From Burkholderiales bacterium (GTDB lineage: Bacteria; Pseudomonadota; Gammaproteobacteria; Burkholderiales; SG8-39): a stretch of DNA of 57,219 nucleotides. The position numbers and the translations under genes were made by a program. This document shows, piece after piece, positions 27,640-36,305 of the stretch. The notes under the pieces are model-generated. The model made no database searches, had not been told where the DNA came from, and was given only the letters and a program-made list of their open reading frames with translations. The stretch is taken from assembly GCA_026417035.1 (NCBI GenBank), contig JAOAEA010000020.1, positions 1 to 57,219 on the forward strand. Direction: 5' to 3'. Numbering within the stretch: the first letter of the stretch is position 1; every line of letters begins with the position of its first letter.

Positions 27640-28509
27640 ATGGGCTATCGCTCGGTCTTCCGTCCCGGCCTCTTCGAGGGGCAGGTGACGATCGTCACCG
27701 GCGGCGGTTCCGGCATCGGCCGCTGCACCGCGCACGAGCTCGCGAGCCTCGGGGCGACGGTGGCGCTCGTGGGCCGCACGCGGGAGAAGCTCGAGGCGGT
27801 GCAGCGCGAGATCGCCGAGGCGGGCGCGCGAGCGAGCGTGCATCCCTGCGACATCCGCGAGGAGCCGGCGGTGGCGGCGATGGTGGGCGAGGTGCTCGCG
27901 GCGCACGGACGCATCGACGCGCTCGTCAACAACGCCGGCGGGCAGTTTCCGGCGCCGCTCGCCGCGATCACCGCGAAGGGCTGGGACACGGTCGTGCGCA
28001 ACAACCTGACCGGCGGCTTCCTCGTCGCGCGCGAGTGCTACACGCAGTGGATGGCCGACCGCGGCGGCGCGATCGTGAACATCGTCGCCGACATGTGGCT
28101 GGGCATGCCCGGCATGGGCCACTCGGGCGCGGCCCGCGCCGGCATGCTCAACTTCACCGAGACCGCGGCGCTCGAGTGGGCACCGGTGCGGGTCAATGCC
28201 GTCGCGCCCGGGTGGATCGCCTCGAGCGGCATGGACCGATACCCGCCCGAGGTCCGGCCGATGATCCGCGGCCTGCACCGCAACGTGCCGCTCGGCCGGC
28301 TCGGCACCGAGTCGGAGGTCTCCGCCGCGATCGTGTTCCTGCTCTCGCCGGCGGCGGCATTCGTCTCGGGCGCGTGCCTGCGCGTGGACGGCGCGGCGCC
28401 GAACGCCAAGCGCATCTGGCCGCAGGTCGGCAACGGGGCGAACGAGCCCTTCAACGGCTTCCACCTCGCCGCGCTGCCGCAGGTGTTGCGCGACGAGGGC
28501 TCCGGGTAG
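27640..28509 (+). CDS. SDR-family protein without the Tyr-Lys catalytic pair
   Basis: 289 residues. The Rossmann TGGGSGIG motif (20-27), DIREEPAV, VNNAGG and the C-terminal LRVDGAAP are those of classical short-chain dehydrogenases. Where the catalytic Ser...YxxxK should be, the sequence is NIVADMWLGMPGMGHSGAARAG (147-168, in two parts NIVADMW and HSGAARAG), with no Tyr or Lys. This form occurs in a subgroup related to trans-2-enoyl-CoA reductases and the SDRs of citronellol/terpene clusters. First gene of the plus-strand Atu-like module, whose carboxyltransferase starts 4 bp after this stop. Confidence 0.85.
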   Translation: MGYRSVFRPGLFEGQVTIVTGGGSGIGRCTAHELASLGATVALVGRTREKLEAVQREIAEAGARASVHPCDIREEPAVAAMVGEVLAAHGRIDALVNNAGGQFPAPLAAITAKGWDTVVRNNLTGGFLVARECYTQWMADRGGAIVNIVADMWLGMPGMGHSGAARAGMLNFTETAALEWAPVRVNAVAPGWIASSGMDRYPPEVRPMIRGLHRNVPLGRLGTESEVSAAIVFLLSPAAAFVSGACLRVDGAAPNAKRIWPQVGNGANEPFNGFHLAALPQVLRDEGSG

Positions 28510-28513
28510 CGCC

Positions 28514-30124
28514 ATGCCGGTCATCGAATCGCGCCTCAACGTCGAGTCGGAGGGCTTCCGGGCGAACCGCGCCGCGATGCTCGCGCTCGTCGAGCGGCTG
28601 CGCGCGATCGAGGCGCGCACGCGCGCGCGATCGGCCGAATCGGCGCCGCTCTTCGCCAGGCGCGGGCAGCTGCTGCCGCGCGAACGCATCGCGCGGCTGC
28701 TCGACGCCGGCTCGCCGTGGCTCGAGCTCTCGACGCTCGCCGGCTACTGCCTCGACAACCCGGACCCCGAGAAGTCGGTGCCGGGCGGCGGCGTGATCGC
28801 CGGCATCGGCAGCGTGTCGGGCACGCGCTCGATGGTGGTCGCGAGCGATTCCGGCATCGAGGCCGGCGCGATCCAGGAAGGCGGCCTCGAGAAGATCCTG
28901 CGCGCGCAGGCCCTCGCGCTCGCCAACAAGCTGCCGTTCGTGCACCTGGTCGAGAGCGCCGGCGCGAACCTCCTCAAGTACCGCGTCGCGGGGTTCCTGC
29001 GCGGCGGCGCGATCTTCTACAACCTCGCGAAGCTCTCGGCGGCGGGCATCCCGGTGGTCACCGTCGTGCACGGCTCGTCCACCGCCGGCGGGGCGTACAT
29101 GCCGGGGATGTCCGACTACGTCGTCATGGTGCGCGGGCGGGCGCGCGCGTTCCTCGCCGGGCCGCCGCTCCTCAAGGCGGCGACCGGCGAGATCGCCACC
29201 GAGGAGGAGCTCGGCGGCGCGGAGATGCACACCACCGTGTCGGGCCTGGGCGAGTATCTCGCGGAGGACGACGCCGACGGCATCCGCATCGCGCGCGAGA
29301 TCGTCGCGGCGCTCGGCTGGGGCGCGGCGGCGCACCGGGACGCGAGGCCGCCGCGCTATCCGGCCGAGGAGCTCCTCGGCATCATGCCCGCCGATTACCG
29401 CAAGCCGGTGGACATGCGCGAGGTGATCGCGCGCATCGTGGACGACTCCGATTTCCTGGAGTTCAAGGCGCTCTACGGTCCGGCGACGGTGGTCGGCCAC
29501 GCGACGCTGCAGGGCGAGCGCGTGGGCATCGTCACCAACAACGGGCCGCTCGATCCCGCCGGCGCGACCAAGGCGACGCACTTCATCCAGGCGTGCTGCC
29601 AGAGCGGCCACGCGCTCCTCTACCTGCAGAACACCACCGGCTACATCGTCGGCAAGGCGTCCGAGCAGGCCGGCATGATCAAGCACGGGTCGAAGATGAT
29701 CCAGGCCGTGTCCACGGCCAACGTCCCGCAGATCACGCTCATGTGCGGCGCGTCGTTCGGCGCGGGCAACTACGGGATGTGCGGCTACGGCTACGCGCCG
29801 AGATTTCTCTTTTCCTGGCCGAACGCGCAGACCGCGGTGATGGGCGCCGAGCAGGCGGCCACGACGATGGCGATCGTCACCGAGGCGAGCCTGAAGCGCA
29901 AGGGGGGCACCGCCGACCCGGCGATGATCGAGGCTATGAAGAAGCGCATCGTCGACACCTTCGAGGCCCAGCAGAGCGCGTTCGCGGTGAGCGCGCTCGT
30001 GCTCGACGACGGGGTGATCGACCCGCGCGACACGCGCAACGTGCTCGGCTACGCGCTCTCGGTCTGCCGCGAGGCCGACGCGCGGGCGCTGCGGCCGGTG
30101 CAGTTCGGGGTGGCGCGGCCGTGA
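28514..30124 (+). CDS. atuC: Acyl-CoA carboxylase beta subunit, geranyl-CoA carboxylase-like
   Basis: 536 residues. Carboxyltransferase with GGGVIAGIGSVSG, VVHGSSTAGGAYMPGMSDY, RVGIVTNNGPLDPAGATKAT, QNTTGYIVGKASEQAGMIK and [20 protein letters not shown]. It differs from the MCC beta of this window in the first half (HLVESAGANLLKYRVAGFLR replaces the VDSGGANLP lineage), as expected for a different acyl pocket. The setting (SDR, AtuD-like dehydrogenases, AtuF-like alpha subunit in one direction; AtuA and AtuE-like genes 15 kb away) supports geranyl-CoA or another beta-methyl-enoyl-CoA as substrate. Specificity is inference. Confidence 0.82.
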   Translation: MPVIESRLNVESEGFRANRAAMLALVERLRAIEARTRARSAESAPLFARRGQLLPRERIARLLDAGSPWLELSTLAGYCLDNPDPEKSVPGGGVIAGIGSVSGTRSMVVASDSGIEAGAIQEGGLEKILRAQALALANKLPFVHLVESAGANLLKYRVAGFLRGGAIFYNLAKLSAAGIPVVTVVHGSSTAGGAYMPGMSDYVVMVRGRARAFLAGPPLLKAATGEIATEEELGGAEMHTTVSGLGEYLAEDDADGIRIAREIVAALGWGAAAHRDARPPRYPAEELLGIMPADYRKPVDMREVIARIVDDSDFLEFKALYGPATVVGHATLQGERVGIVTNNGPLDPAGATKATHFIQACCQSGHALLYLQNTTGYIVGKASEQAGMIKHGSKMIQAVSTANVPQITLMCGASFGAGNYGMCGYGYAPRFLFSWPNAQTAVMGAEQAATTMAIVTEASLKRKGGTADPAMIEAMKKRIVDTFEAQQSAFAVSALVLDDGVIDPRDTRNVLGYALSVCREADARALRPVQFGVARP

Positions 30125-30145
30125 AGATCCGCATCTCCAGTCTCC

Positions 30146-30279
30146 CCACGAAGACACGAAGACACGAGGGCGCCGGATCGGCGTCGCGGCCTCGGCCGGC
30201 ACCGATGCCCGCGACGCTGGCGGATCGCGCGCGCGCCGCCCGGACGAAGCTCTCCTTCGCGTCTTCGCGCCTTCGTGGC
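30146..30279. repeat. Intergenic inverted-repeat element, ACGAAGAC variant (copy j)
   Basis: Left arm CCACGAAGACACGAAGACAC plus GAGG; right arm TTCGCGTCTTCGCGCCTTCG plus TGG. Subrepeat unit differs from the other copies but the design is the same. Between atuC and the first acyl-CoA dehydrogenase. Confidence 0.78.
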
Positions 30280-30300
30280 GGACCCTTTCCGGAGTAGGCC

Positions 30301-31452
30301 ATGCAACTCACGCACGAGCACGAAGAGCTGCGCCGCAACCTCAAGCGCTTCATCGACAACGAGATCAACCCGCACGTCGACGAGTGGGAGGCCGCCGAGA
30401 TCTTCCCGGCGCACGAGGTGTTCAAGAAACTCGGCAGCCTCGGCATGCTCGGGCTCACCAAGCCGCCCGAGTACGGCGGGCTCGGCCTCGACTACTCGTA
30501 TTCGGTCGTCATGGCCGAAACGCTCGGCCACATCGCCTGCGGCGGCGTCCCGATGGCGATCGGCGTGCAGACCGACATGGCGACGCCCGCGCTCGCGCGC
30601 TTCGGCTCCGACGAGCTGCGCCGCGAGTTCCTCGCGCCCGCCATCGCCGGCGACCACGTCGCGTGCGTCGGCGTCTCCGAGCCCGGCGCCGGGTCCGACG
30701 TCGCGTCGATCCGCACCAGCGCGCGCAAGGCGGGCGGCGACTACGTGATCAACGGCGCGAAGATGTGGATCACCAACTCCCTGCAGGCCGACTGGATGTG
30801 CCTGCTCGCCAACACCGGCGAGGGGCCGGCGCACCGCAACAAGTCGCTCATCATCGTGCCGATGGACACGAAGGGCATTGTCAAGGAAAAGAAGATCCGC
30901 AAGATCGGCATGATGAGCTCGGACACCGGGCTCATCCACTTCGACGACGTGCGCGTGCCGCAGCGCTACCGCATCGGCGAGGAGGGCAACGGCTTCACCT
31001 ACCAGATGATGCAGTTCCAGGAGGAGCGCCTGTGGGCGGCGGCGAACGCGATCGAGGGCCTCGCGAACGCGATCCGGAGCACGATCGACTACACCCGCGA
31101 GCGCAAGGCCTTCGGGCGGCCGATCCTCGACAACCAGGTCGTGCACTTCCGCCTCGCCGAGCTCAAGACCGAGGTCGAGGCGCTGCGCGCGCTCACCTAC
31201 CGCGCGACCGACCTCTACGTCGAGGGCCGGGACGTTACCGAGCTCGCGTCGATGGCGAAACTCAAGGCCGGCCGCCTGTTGCGCGAGGTCTCGGATGCGT
31301 GCCTGCAGTTCTGGGGCGGGATGGGCTACACGTGGGAGAACCCGGTGTCGCGGCTCTACCGCGACGGGCGCCTCGCTTCGATCGGCGGCGGGGCCGACGA
31401 GGTGATGCTCGGGATCATCTGCAAGTACATGGGGACGCTGCCCGGGCGCTGA
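30301..31452 (+). CDS. atuD: Acyl-CoA dehydrogenase, AtuD-like
   Basis: 383 residues. FAD acyl-CoA dehydrogenase with VGVSEPGAGSDVASIRT (123-139) and MWITNS flavin motifs and YTRERKAFGRPI. The base position of medium-chain enzymes (YEG) is GGG here (IGGGADEVM), while Glu242 in the QFQEERL helix fits the alternative base of isovaleryl-CoA dehydrogenase. This suits beta-methyl-branched substrates such as citronellyl-CoA, as in Pseudomonas AtuD. Electrons go to ETF. Lies between atuC and the biotin carboxylase gene, separated from each by a repeat element. Confidence 0.83.
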   Translation: MQLTHEHEELRRNLKRFIDNEINPHVDEWEAAEIFPAHEVFKKLGSLGMLGLTKPPEYGGLGLDYSYSVVMAETLGHIACGGVPMAIGVQTDMATPALARFGSDELRREFLAPAIAGDHVACVGVSEPGAGSDVASIRTSARKAGGDYVINGAKMWITNSLQADWMCLLANTGEGPAHRNKSLIIVPMDTKGIVKEKKIRKIGMMSSDTGLIHFDDVRVPQRYRIGEEGNGFTYQMMQFQEERLWAAANAIEGLANAIRSTIDYTRERKAFGRPILDNQVVHFRLAELKTEVEALRALTYRATDLYVEGRDVTELASMAKLKAGRLLREVSDACLQFWGGMGYTWENPVSRLYRDGRLASIGGGADEVMLGIICKYMGTLPGR

Positions 31453-31463
31453 GCCGGAAGCTC

Positions 31464-31615
31464 GTCAACGCAGAGGGCGCGGAGGAACGCCGAAGATGAT
31501 CGTTCGCAGGCCGTGGCGGCCCGCGCTTCGTTCGGCGCCCGGACCGGCGCGAACGGGACGGGCAGCGGCGTTCCTCGCCCGCGGCACCCTGCGCTCCCTG
31601 CGTCCTCTGCGTTGA
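31464..31615. repeat. Intergenic inverted-repeat element (copy k)
   Basis: Left arm GTCAACGCAGAGGGCGCGGA; right arm GCTCCCTGCGTCCTCTGCGT plus TGA. It ends 10 bases before the AtuF-like start, so the ribosome-binding region of that gene lies at the edge of the repeat. Confidence 0.78.
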
Positions 31616-31625
31616 AGCCTTCCCG

Positions 31626-33581
31626 ATGTTCACCAAGATCCTCATCGCCAACCGCGCCGAGATCGCCGTCCGCGTCGCCCGCACCGCGCGGCGCATGGGC
31701 TATGCGACCGTCGCCGTGTACTCGGAAGCCGATGCGGAAAGCGCGCACGTCGCCGCCGCCGACGAGGCGGTCCTGATCGGCCCCGCCGCGCCGCGCGAGT
31801 CCTACCTCGCCATCGACGCGCTGATCGCCGCGGCGAAGCGCACCGGCGCCGGCGCCATCCATCCCGGCTACGGCTTCCTCTCGGAGAACCCCGACTTCGC
31901 CGACGCGTGCGCGCGGGCGGGGATCGTCTTCATCGGACCTCCGGCCGCGGCGATGCGCGCCATGGGATCGAAGACCGCCGCGCGCCGGCTGGCGCAGTCG
32001 GCGGGCGTTCCCGTGACCCCGGGCTACGACGGCGAGGACCAGTCCGAGGCGGCGCTCGCCGAGGCGGCCGCCGCGATCGGCTTCCCGGTGATGATCAAGG
32101 CCGCGGCCGGCGGCGGTGGCCGCGGCATGCGGCGGGTCGAGCGGCGCGAGGATCTCGCGGGGGCGCTCGCCAGCGCGCGGTCGGAAGCCGAGGCCGCGTT
32201 CGGCGACGGGACGCTCTTCCTCGAGCGCGCCGTCGCCGACGCGCGCCACGTCGAGGTGCAGGTGTTCGGCGACACTCACGGCAACGTGGTGCATCTGGGC
32301 GAGCGCGACTGCTCGATCCAGCGCCGGCACCAGAAGCTCGTCGAGGAAGCGCCCGCGCCCGGGCTTTCGTCCGAAGTCCGCGAGCGGATGGGCGCGGCAG
32401 CGGTCGCGGCGGCCCGCGCCGCGGGCTACGTGGGCGCGGGCACCGTCGAGTTCCTCTTCGAGCCGGCCAGCGGCGCTTTCTGGTTCATGGAGATGAACAC
32501 GCGGCTGCAGGTCGAGCATCCGGTCACGGAGCTGGTCACCGGCCTCGACCTCGTCGAGTGGCAGATCCGCGTCGCGCGCGGCGAGCCGCTGCCGCTCGCT
32601 CAGCACGAGATCGCGTACCGCGGCCACGCCATCGAGGCGCGGCTGTGCGCCGAGGATCCGGCGCACGGATTCGCGCCGGCGAGCGGACCGGTGCGGCTCT
32701 GGATCCCGCCCGAGGGCGTGCGCGTGGACCACGCGCTCGCTCGTTGCGACCGGGTGCCGCCGCACTACGACTCGATGCTCGCCAAGCTCGTCGCCTGGGG
32801 CGCAACGCGCGAGGAAGCGCGGCGGCGGCTCGCGGCGGCGCTCGCCGAAACCGTGCTCCTCGGCGTGCCGACGAACCGCGGCTACCTCGCCGCGGCGATC
32901 GCCCACCCGGTCTTCGTCGCGGGCAGGGCGACCACGGGCTTCGTCGCCGAGCACCTGCCGCCCGCGGCGGAGCACGCGCCCGATCCGGCCGCGCTGGCTC
33001 TGGGCGCGGCGCTCCTCTACGAGCGCGCGAGCCCCTGGCGCGGCCCGGCCGAGTGGTTCAACTGGACCTCCACGGGCGTGCGCGCGAAGCCGATGCGGCT
33101 CGAGTGGCACGGGCGCAAGTTCGACGCCACCGTCGAGCCGACCGGGCGTCACGCCTACCGCGTGACGGTGGCCGGCGCGACGGTCGCGGTGGCGTTGCCC
33201 GGCGAGCGTGGCGTCCGGATCGAGGCCGAGGTCGAAGGCGTGCGCCGGATCGTTTCCGCCGTTATCGCGGAGGACGGCATCGACATCGCGCTTCCCGAGG
33301 GCGACCTGCGGCTGCGCGACGCAACCTACGACCCCGCAGCCGCGGCAGCGACCGGCGCGGACGGCGTGGTGCGCTCGCCGATGAACGGCCGGGTGGCGGC
33401 GGTCGCGGTCGCGGCCGGGCAGACGGTGGCGCGCGGCGACCTCGTCGTCGCGATCGAGGCGATGAAGATGGAGCACGCGATCGAGGCGCCGGTCGCGGGA
33501 CGCGTGGCCGAGGTCGCCGTCGCGGCCGGCGCGCAGGTGACGCCGGGGGCGCTGCTCGCCCGCATCGAGCCGGCGGCCTGA
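31626..33581 (+). CDS. atuF: Acyl-CoA carboxylase alpha subunit (biotin carboxylase + BCCP), AtuF-like
   Basis: 651 residues. Same domain order as LiuD: MFTKILIANRAEIAVRVA start, ATP-grasp loop AAGGGGRGMRRV (about 160-171), EMNTRLQVEHPVTE, linker, and C-terminal biotinyl domain with EAMKMEHA, biotin Lys614. It has its own carboxyltransferase in the same module (atuC), so the window holds two full alpha/beta pairs. Best call is the alpha chain of a geranyl-CoA-type carboxylase. It stops three bases before the next dehydrogenase gene. Confidence 0.85.
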   Translation: MFTKILIANRAEIAVRVARTARRMGYATVAVYSEADAESAHVAAADEAVLIGPAAPRESYLAIDALIAAAKRTGAGAIHPGYGFLSENPDFADACARAGIVFIGPPAAAMRAMGSKTAARRLAQSAGVPVTPGYDGEDQSEAALAEAAAAIGFPVMIKAAAGGGGRGMRRVERREDLAGALASARSEAEAAFGDGTLFLERAVADARHVEVQVFGDTHGNVVHLGERDCSIQRRHQKLVEEAPAPGLSSEVRERMGAAAVAAARAAGYVGAGTVEFLFEPASGAFWFMEMNTRLQVEHPVTELVTGLDLVEWQIRVARGEPLPLAQHEIAYRGHAIEARLCAEDPAHGFAPASGPVRLWIPPEGVRVDHALARCDRVPPHYDSMLAKLVAWGATREEARRRLAAALAETVLLGVPTNRGYLAAAIAHPVFVAGRATTGFVAEHLPPAAEHAPDPAALALGAALLYERASPWRGPAEWFNWTSTGVRAKPMRLEWHGRKFDATVEPTGRHAYRVTVAGATVAVALPGERGVRIEAEVEGVRRIVSAVIAEDGIDIALPEGDLRLRDATYDPAAAAATGADGVVRSPMNGRVAAVAVAAGQTVARGDLVVAIEAMKMEHAIEAPVAGRVAEVAVAAGAQVTPGALLARIEPAA

Positions 33582-33584
33582 GCG

Positions 33585-34724
33585 ATGCGCGACCCGCGCT
33601 ATTACACGCCCGAGCACGAAGCGTTCCGCGAGACGCTGCGCCGCTTCGTCGCCCAGGAGATCACGCCGCACGTGAACGCGTGGGACGAGGCGGGCGCGTT
33701 CCCGCGCGAGCTCTACCGCCGCGCCGCCGCGATCGGGCTCCTCGGCATCGGCTATCCGGAGGAATACGGCGGGACGCCCGCCGACGTCTTCTATCACCTG
33801 ATCGCTTCCGAGGAGCTCGCGCGCGCGGGCGCGGGCGGCCTCGTCGCGGGCCTCCTTTCGCACACCATCGGCGCGCCGCCGATCCTGCACGCAGGCAGCC
33901 CCGAGCTGAAGGCGCGCAAGCTCCCGCCGATCCTCGCCGGCGCGCGCATCAGCGCGCTCGCCGTCACCGAGCCCTCCGGCGGCTCGGACGTCGCCAGCCT
34001 GCGCACCACCGCGCGGCGCGAGGGCGACGAATACGTGGTGGACGGCGAAAAGACCTTCATTACCTCGGGCATGCGCGCCGACGACTACACGGTGGCGGTG
34101 CGCACCGGCGGGCCGGGCGCGGCCGGGGTGTCGCTGCTCGTGATCGAGCGCGACCGGCCGGGGTTCACGCGCACGCCCCTTGCCAAGATGGGCTGGTGGA
34201 TGTCGGACACGGCGAGCTTGCGCTTCGACGGCGTGCGCGTGCCGGTCACGAACCTCGTCGGCGAGGAAGGCCAGGGGTTCCGCGCGATCATGGCGAACTT
34301 CAACATGGAGCGCCTCGGGCTCGCGGCCTCGGCCTACGGGTTCGCGAGAGTCTGTCTCGAGGACGCGCTCGCCTGGGCGCGCGAGCGCAGGACCTTCGGC
34401 GCGCCGCTCATCGAGCGGCAGGTGATCCGGCACAAGCTCGTGGACATGCAGACGCGCATCGAGGCGACGCGCGCGCTGCTCGAGGACTGCGCCTGGCAGG
34501 TGCGCGAGGGCCGCGCGGACGCGGCGCGGCTCGCCATGCTGAAGAACTTCGCCACCCGCACCCTGCAGCTCTGCGCCGACGAGGCGGTGCAGATCCTCGG
34601 CGGCATGGGCTTCATGCGCGGGACGCGCCCCGAGCGCATCTACCGGGAGGTGAAGGTGATGACGATCGGCGGCGGAGCGGAAGAAATCATGAAGGATCTG
34701 GCCGCTCGGCAGCTTGGCTGGTGA
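33585..34724 (+). CDS. Acyl-CoA dehydrogenase, second AtuD-like
   Basis: 379 residues. Motifs AVTEPSGGSDVASLRTT (126-142), TFITSG, ERRTFGAPLIERQ and ERIYREVKVMTIGGGAEEIM. As in the other AtuD-like protein, the YEG base is replaced by GGG and Glu242 of NFNMERLGLA takes the isovaleryl-type base position. Two non-identical dehydrogenases in one module suggest two oxidation steps, for example citronellyl-CoA and a later branched intermediate. The last 12 codons (MKDLAARQLGW and stop) are repeated twice downstream inside a 97-bp tandem repeat. Confidence 0.85.
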   Translation: MRDPRYYTPEHEAFRETLRRFVAQEITPHVNAWDEAGAFPRELYRRAAAIGLLGIGYPEEYGGTPADVFYHLIASEELARAGAGGLVAGLLSHTIGAPPILHAGSPELKARKLPPILAGARISALAVTEPSGGSDVASLRTTARREGDEYVVDGEKTFITSGMRADDYTVAVRTGGPGAAGVSLLVIERDRPGFTRTPLAKMGWWMSDTASLRFDGVRVPVTNLVGEEGQGFRAIMANFNMERLGLAASAYGFARVCLEDALAWARERRTFGAPLIERQVIRHKLVDMQTRIEATRALLEDCAWQVREGRADAARLAMLKNFATRTLQLCADEAVQILGGMGFMRGTRPERIYREVKVMTIGGGAEEIMKDLAARQLGW

Positions 34725-34924
34725 GCGGGCGGATCCATCTGGGTTGGGGGATTTGCAAGGGGGCTTGCCCCCTTGCTCGGGCGTGATGAAGGATCTGGCC
34801 GCTCGGCAGCTTGGCTGGTGAGCGGGCGGATCCATCTGGGTTGGGGGATCTGCAAGGGGGCTTGCCCCCTTGCTCGGGCGTGATGAAGGATCTGGCCGCT
34901 CGGCAGCTTGGCTGCTGAGCGAGG
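34689..34924 (+). repeat. 97-bp tandem repeat duplicating the 3' end of the acyl-CoA dehydrogenase gene
   Basis: Units at 34689-34785, 34786-34882 and a partial third from 34883. Each starts with ATGAAGGATCTGGCCGCTCG, the last codons of the gene with its stop, followed by GGTTGGGGGAT and the hairpin CAAGGGGGCTTGCCCCCTTG. The first two units differ by one base (ATTTGC/ATCTGC); the third has GGCTGCTGA for GGCTGGTGA. Together with repeat copy l it fills the 381-bp gap to the thioesterase gene. Confidence 0.95.
34754..34773 (+). terminator. Hairpin downstream of the acyl-CoA dehydrogenase gene
   Basis: CAAGGGGGCTTGCCCCCTTG is a near-perfect 20-base hairpin about 30 bases after the stop, and it recurs 97 bases on. 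It lacks a clear U-run, so it is either a rho-assisted terminator, an RNA-stabilising stem, or purely part of the repeat element. Confidence 0.5.
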
Positions 34925-34925
34925 C

Positions 34926-35085
34926 TTCAACGCAGAGGCCGCGGAGGACGCAGGGGCACGCAGAGTGAACGCTGCACCGGTGGAGGGCGCCGATGCTTCG
35001 CGCATGTCGGCTGTGTGGGGTGTCGGCCGAAGCGAGGCCGACCCTCCTCCGCGCCCCTCTGCGCTCTCCGCGCCCCCTGCGTTGA
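34926..35085. repeat. Intergenic inverted-repeat element (copy l)
   Basis: Left arm TTCAACGCAGAGGCCGCGGA plus GGACGCAGGGG; right arm CTCTGCGCTCTCCGCGCCCC plus CTGCGTTGAA. Follows directly on the 97-bp tandem repeat. Confidence 0.78.
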
Positions 35086-35105
35086 ACGTTTTCGAGCAGA
35101 GAACC

Positions 35106-35576
35106 ATGGCCCACACACCCTTCACCCAGCGCGCCTTCGAGGACGCGGTCCGCAGGATGTTCGAGGACGAAGTGCCGTTCAACGCGGCGCTCGGGCTGCG
35201 CATCGCGTCGTTCGACCCCGACCGCCCGCGGCTTGCGTTCGCCATGCGCCCCGACCTCGTCGGCAACTACGCGCTCGGCATCCTCCACGGCGGCGTGGTC
35301 TCCGCGGTGCTCGACGTGATGGCCGGCTTCGCGATCATGGTCCGCCTCGCGCACGACAAACCCGAGGAGACGCTCGAGGCGCAGCTCGGCCGCTTCCGCA
35401 AACTCGGCACCATCGACCTGCGCATCGACTACCTGCGCCCCGGGCGCGGCGCGCACTTCCTCGCCGCCGCCTCGGTGCTGCGGCTCGGCTCGAAGGTCGC
35501 CTCGGTGCGCATGGAGCTCGAGAACGAATCCGGCGAGCTCGTCGCGACGGGCGCGGCTTCGTTCATCGTCGGGTGA
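35106..35576 (+). CDS. PaaI/YigI-type hotdog-fold thioesterase
   Basis: 156 residues. The hotdog-fold signature NYALGILHGGVVSAVLDVMAGFA carries HGG and the catalytic-region Asp. DLRIDYLRPG and MELENESGELVATGAASF are the later strands. Releases free acid and CoA from acyl-CoA, probably relieving CoA trapping during branched acyl-CoA breakdown. The ATG at 35106 is chosen because everything upstream in frame is repeat DNA. It is the last recognisable gene of the Atu-like plus-strand module. Confidence 0.87.
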   Translation: MAHTPFTQRAFEDAVRRMFEDEVPFNAALGLRIASFDPDRPRLAFAMRPDLVGNYALGILHGGVVSAVLDVMAGFAIMVRLAHDKPEETLEAQLGRFRKLGTIDLRIDYLRPGRGAHFLAAASVLRLGSKVASVRMELENESGELVATGAASFIVG

Positions 35577-35738
35577 CCGGGTCGGAAGAGGGAGGACGGA
35601 GGACAGACGACAGAACGTCCAGGGAGCGGGGCGCGTCGTCGCTCGATCGGCAGGCGTGACTCGCTGTGGAATCGGGGCGGCCCGGCGCACGGCGACCGCT
35701 TCACGGGGCGCCCGATCCGAAACCACGAGGAGGGGAAG

Positions 35739-36254
35739 ATGAGAACTTCATGCACGCTCGCGCTTGCGCTGGCGCTCGCCGCCTGCTCCACGCAGGTGAC
35801 CCGGCCGACCGAGCCCGACCAGCCGAGGCCCGTGGTCAGGGCGCTCTCGGGGTATTCAGTCGAGCTCTCGCCGGAGGCGAAGAGCCAGCTCCCCGACAAC
35901 GTCAAGTTCGACCTGGACGCCTTCACGGCGACGCTCAAGCGCACGCTCGAAGGACGCAACCTCGTCGCGCCCGACGGCGACTATGCCCTGAAGGTGGTGG
36001 TGCGCGACATCCGCGTGCGGGGGACTTTCAGCGCCGTGATGTGGGGCTTCATGGCCGGGGACGACCACATTTACGGCGATGCCCTGCTCGCGGACCGCGA
36101 GGGCAAGGTCGTGTACCAGTTCCGCGTGGAGAGCTCCTACGCGCTCGGCGGCCTCGCCGGAGGCATCGACTCGACGCGGCTGAACTGGCTGTACGAGGAC
36201 TTCTCGAAGCACGTCGCCGACGAGCTCGCCGAGAAGCGCGACGCGAAGAAGTGA
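35739..36254 (+). CDS. Lipoprotein, DUF4410-like
   Basis: 171 residues with a short signal and lipobox LAAC (Cys16). The mature part has LDAFTATLKRTLEGRNLV, DYALKVVVRDIRVRGTFSAVMWGFMAGDD and an Ala/Gly-rich turn before LNWLYEDFSKHVADEL. The pattern matches DUF4410-type outer-membrane-associated lipoproteins of unknown function. A GAGGGGAAG ribosome site precedes the ATG. It does not obviously belong to the catabolic module. Confidence 0.75.
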   Translation: MRTSCTLALALALAACSTQVTRPTEPDQPRPVVRALSGYSVELSPEAKSQLPDNVKFDLDAFTATLKRTLEGRNLVAPDGDYALKVVVRDIRVRGTFSAVMWGFMAGDDHIYGDALLADREGKVVYQFRVESSYALGGLAGGIDSTRLNWLYEDFSKHVADELAEKRDAKK

Positions 36255-36305
36255 CGCCGCGGAGCGTGGCAGGGTAGGGGGCGCAGCCGGCGAGTCGGGA
36301 AAGCG

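Noticed and set aside
34926-35105. N-terminal extension of the thioesterase (in-frame from 34908)
   Set aside because: The extension translates repeat copy l (NAEAAEDAGARR) and the family N-terminus fits the ATG at 35106.
31356-35726. A 1456-codon minus-strand open frame
   Set aside because: Shadow of the biotin carboxylase and dehydrogenase genes plus the tandem repeat; no start signal or recognisable domain.
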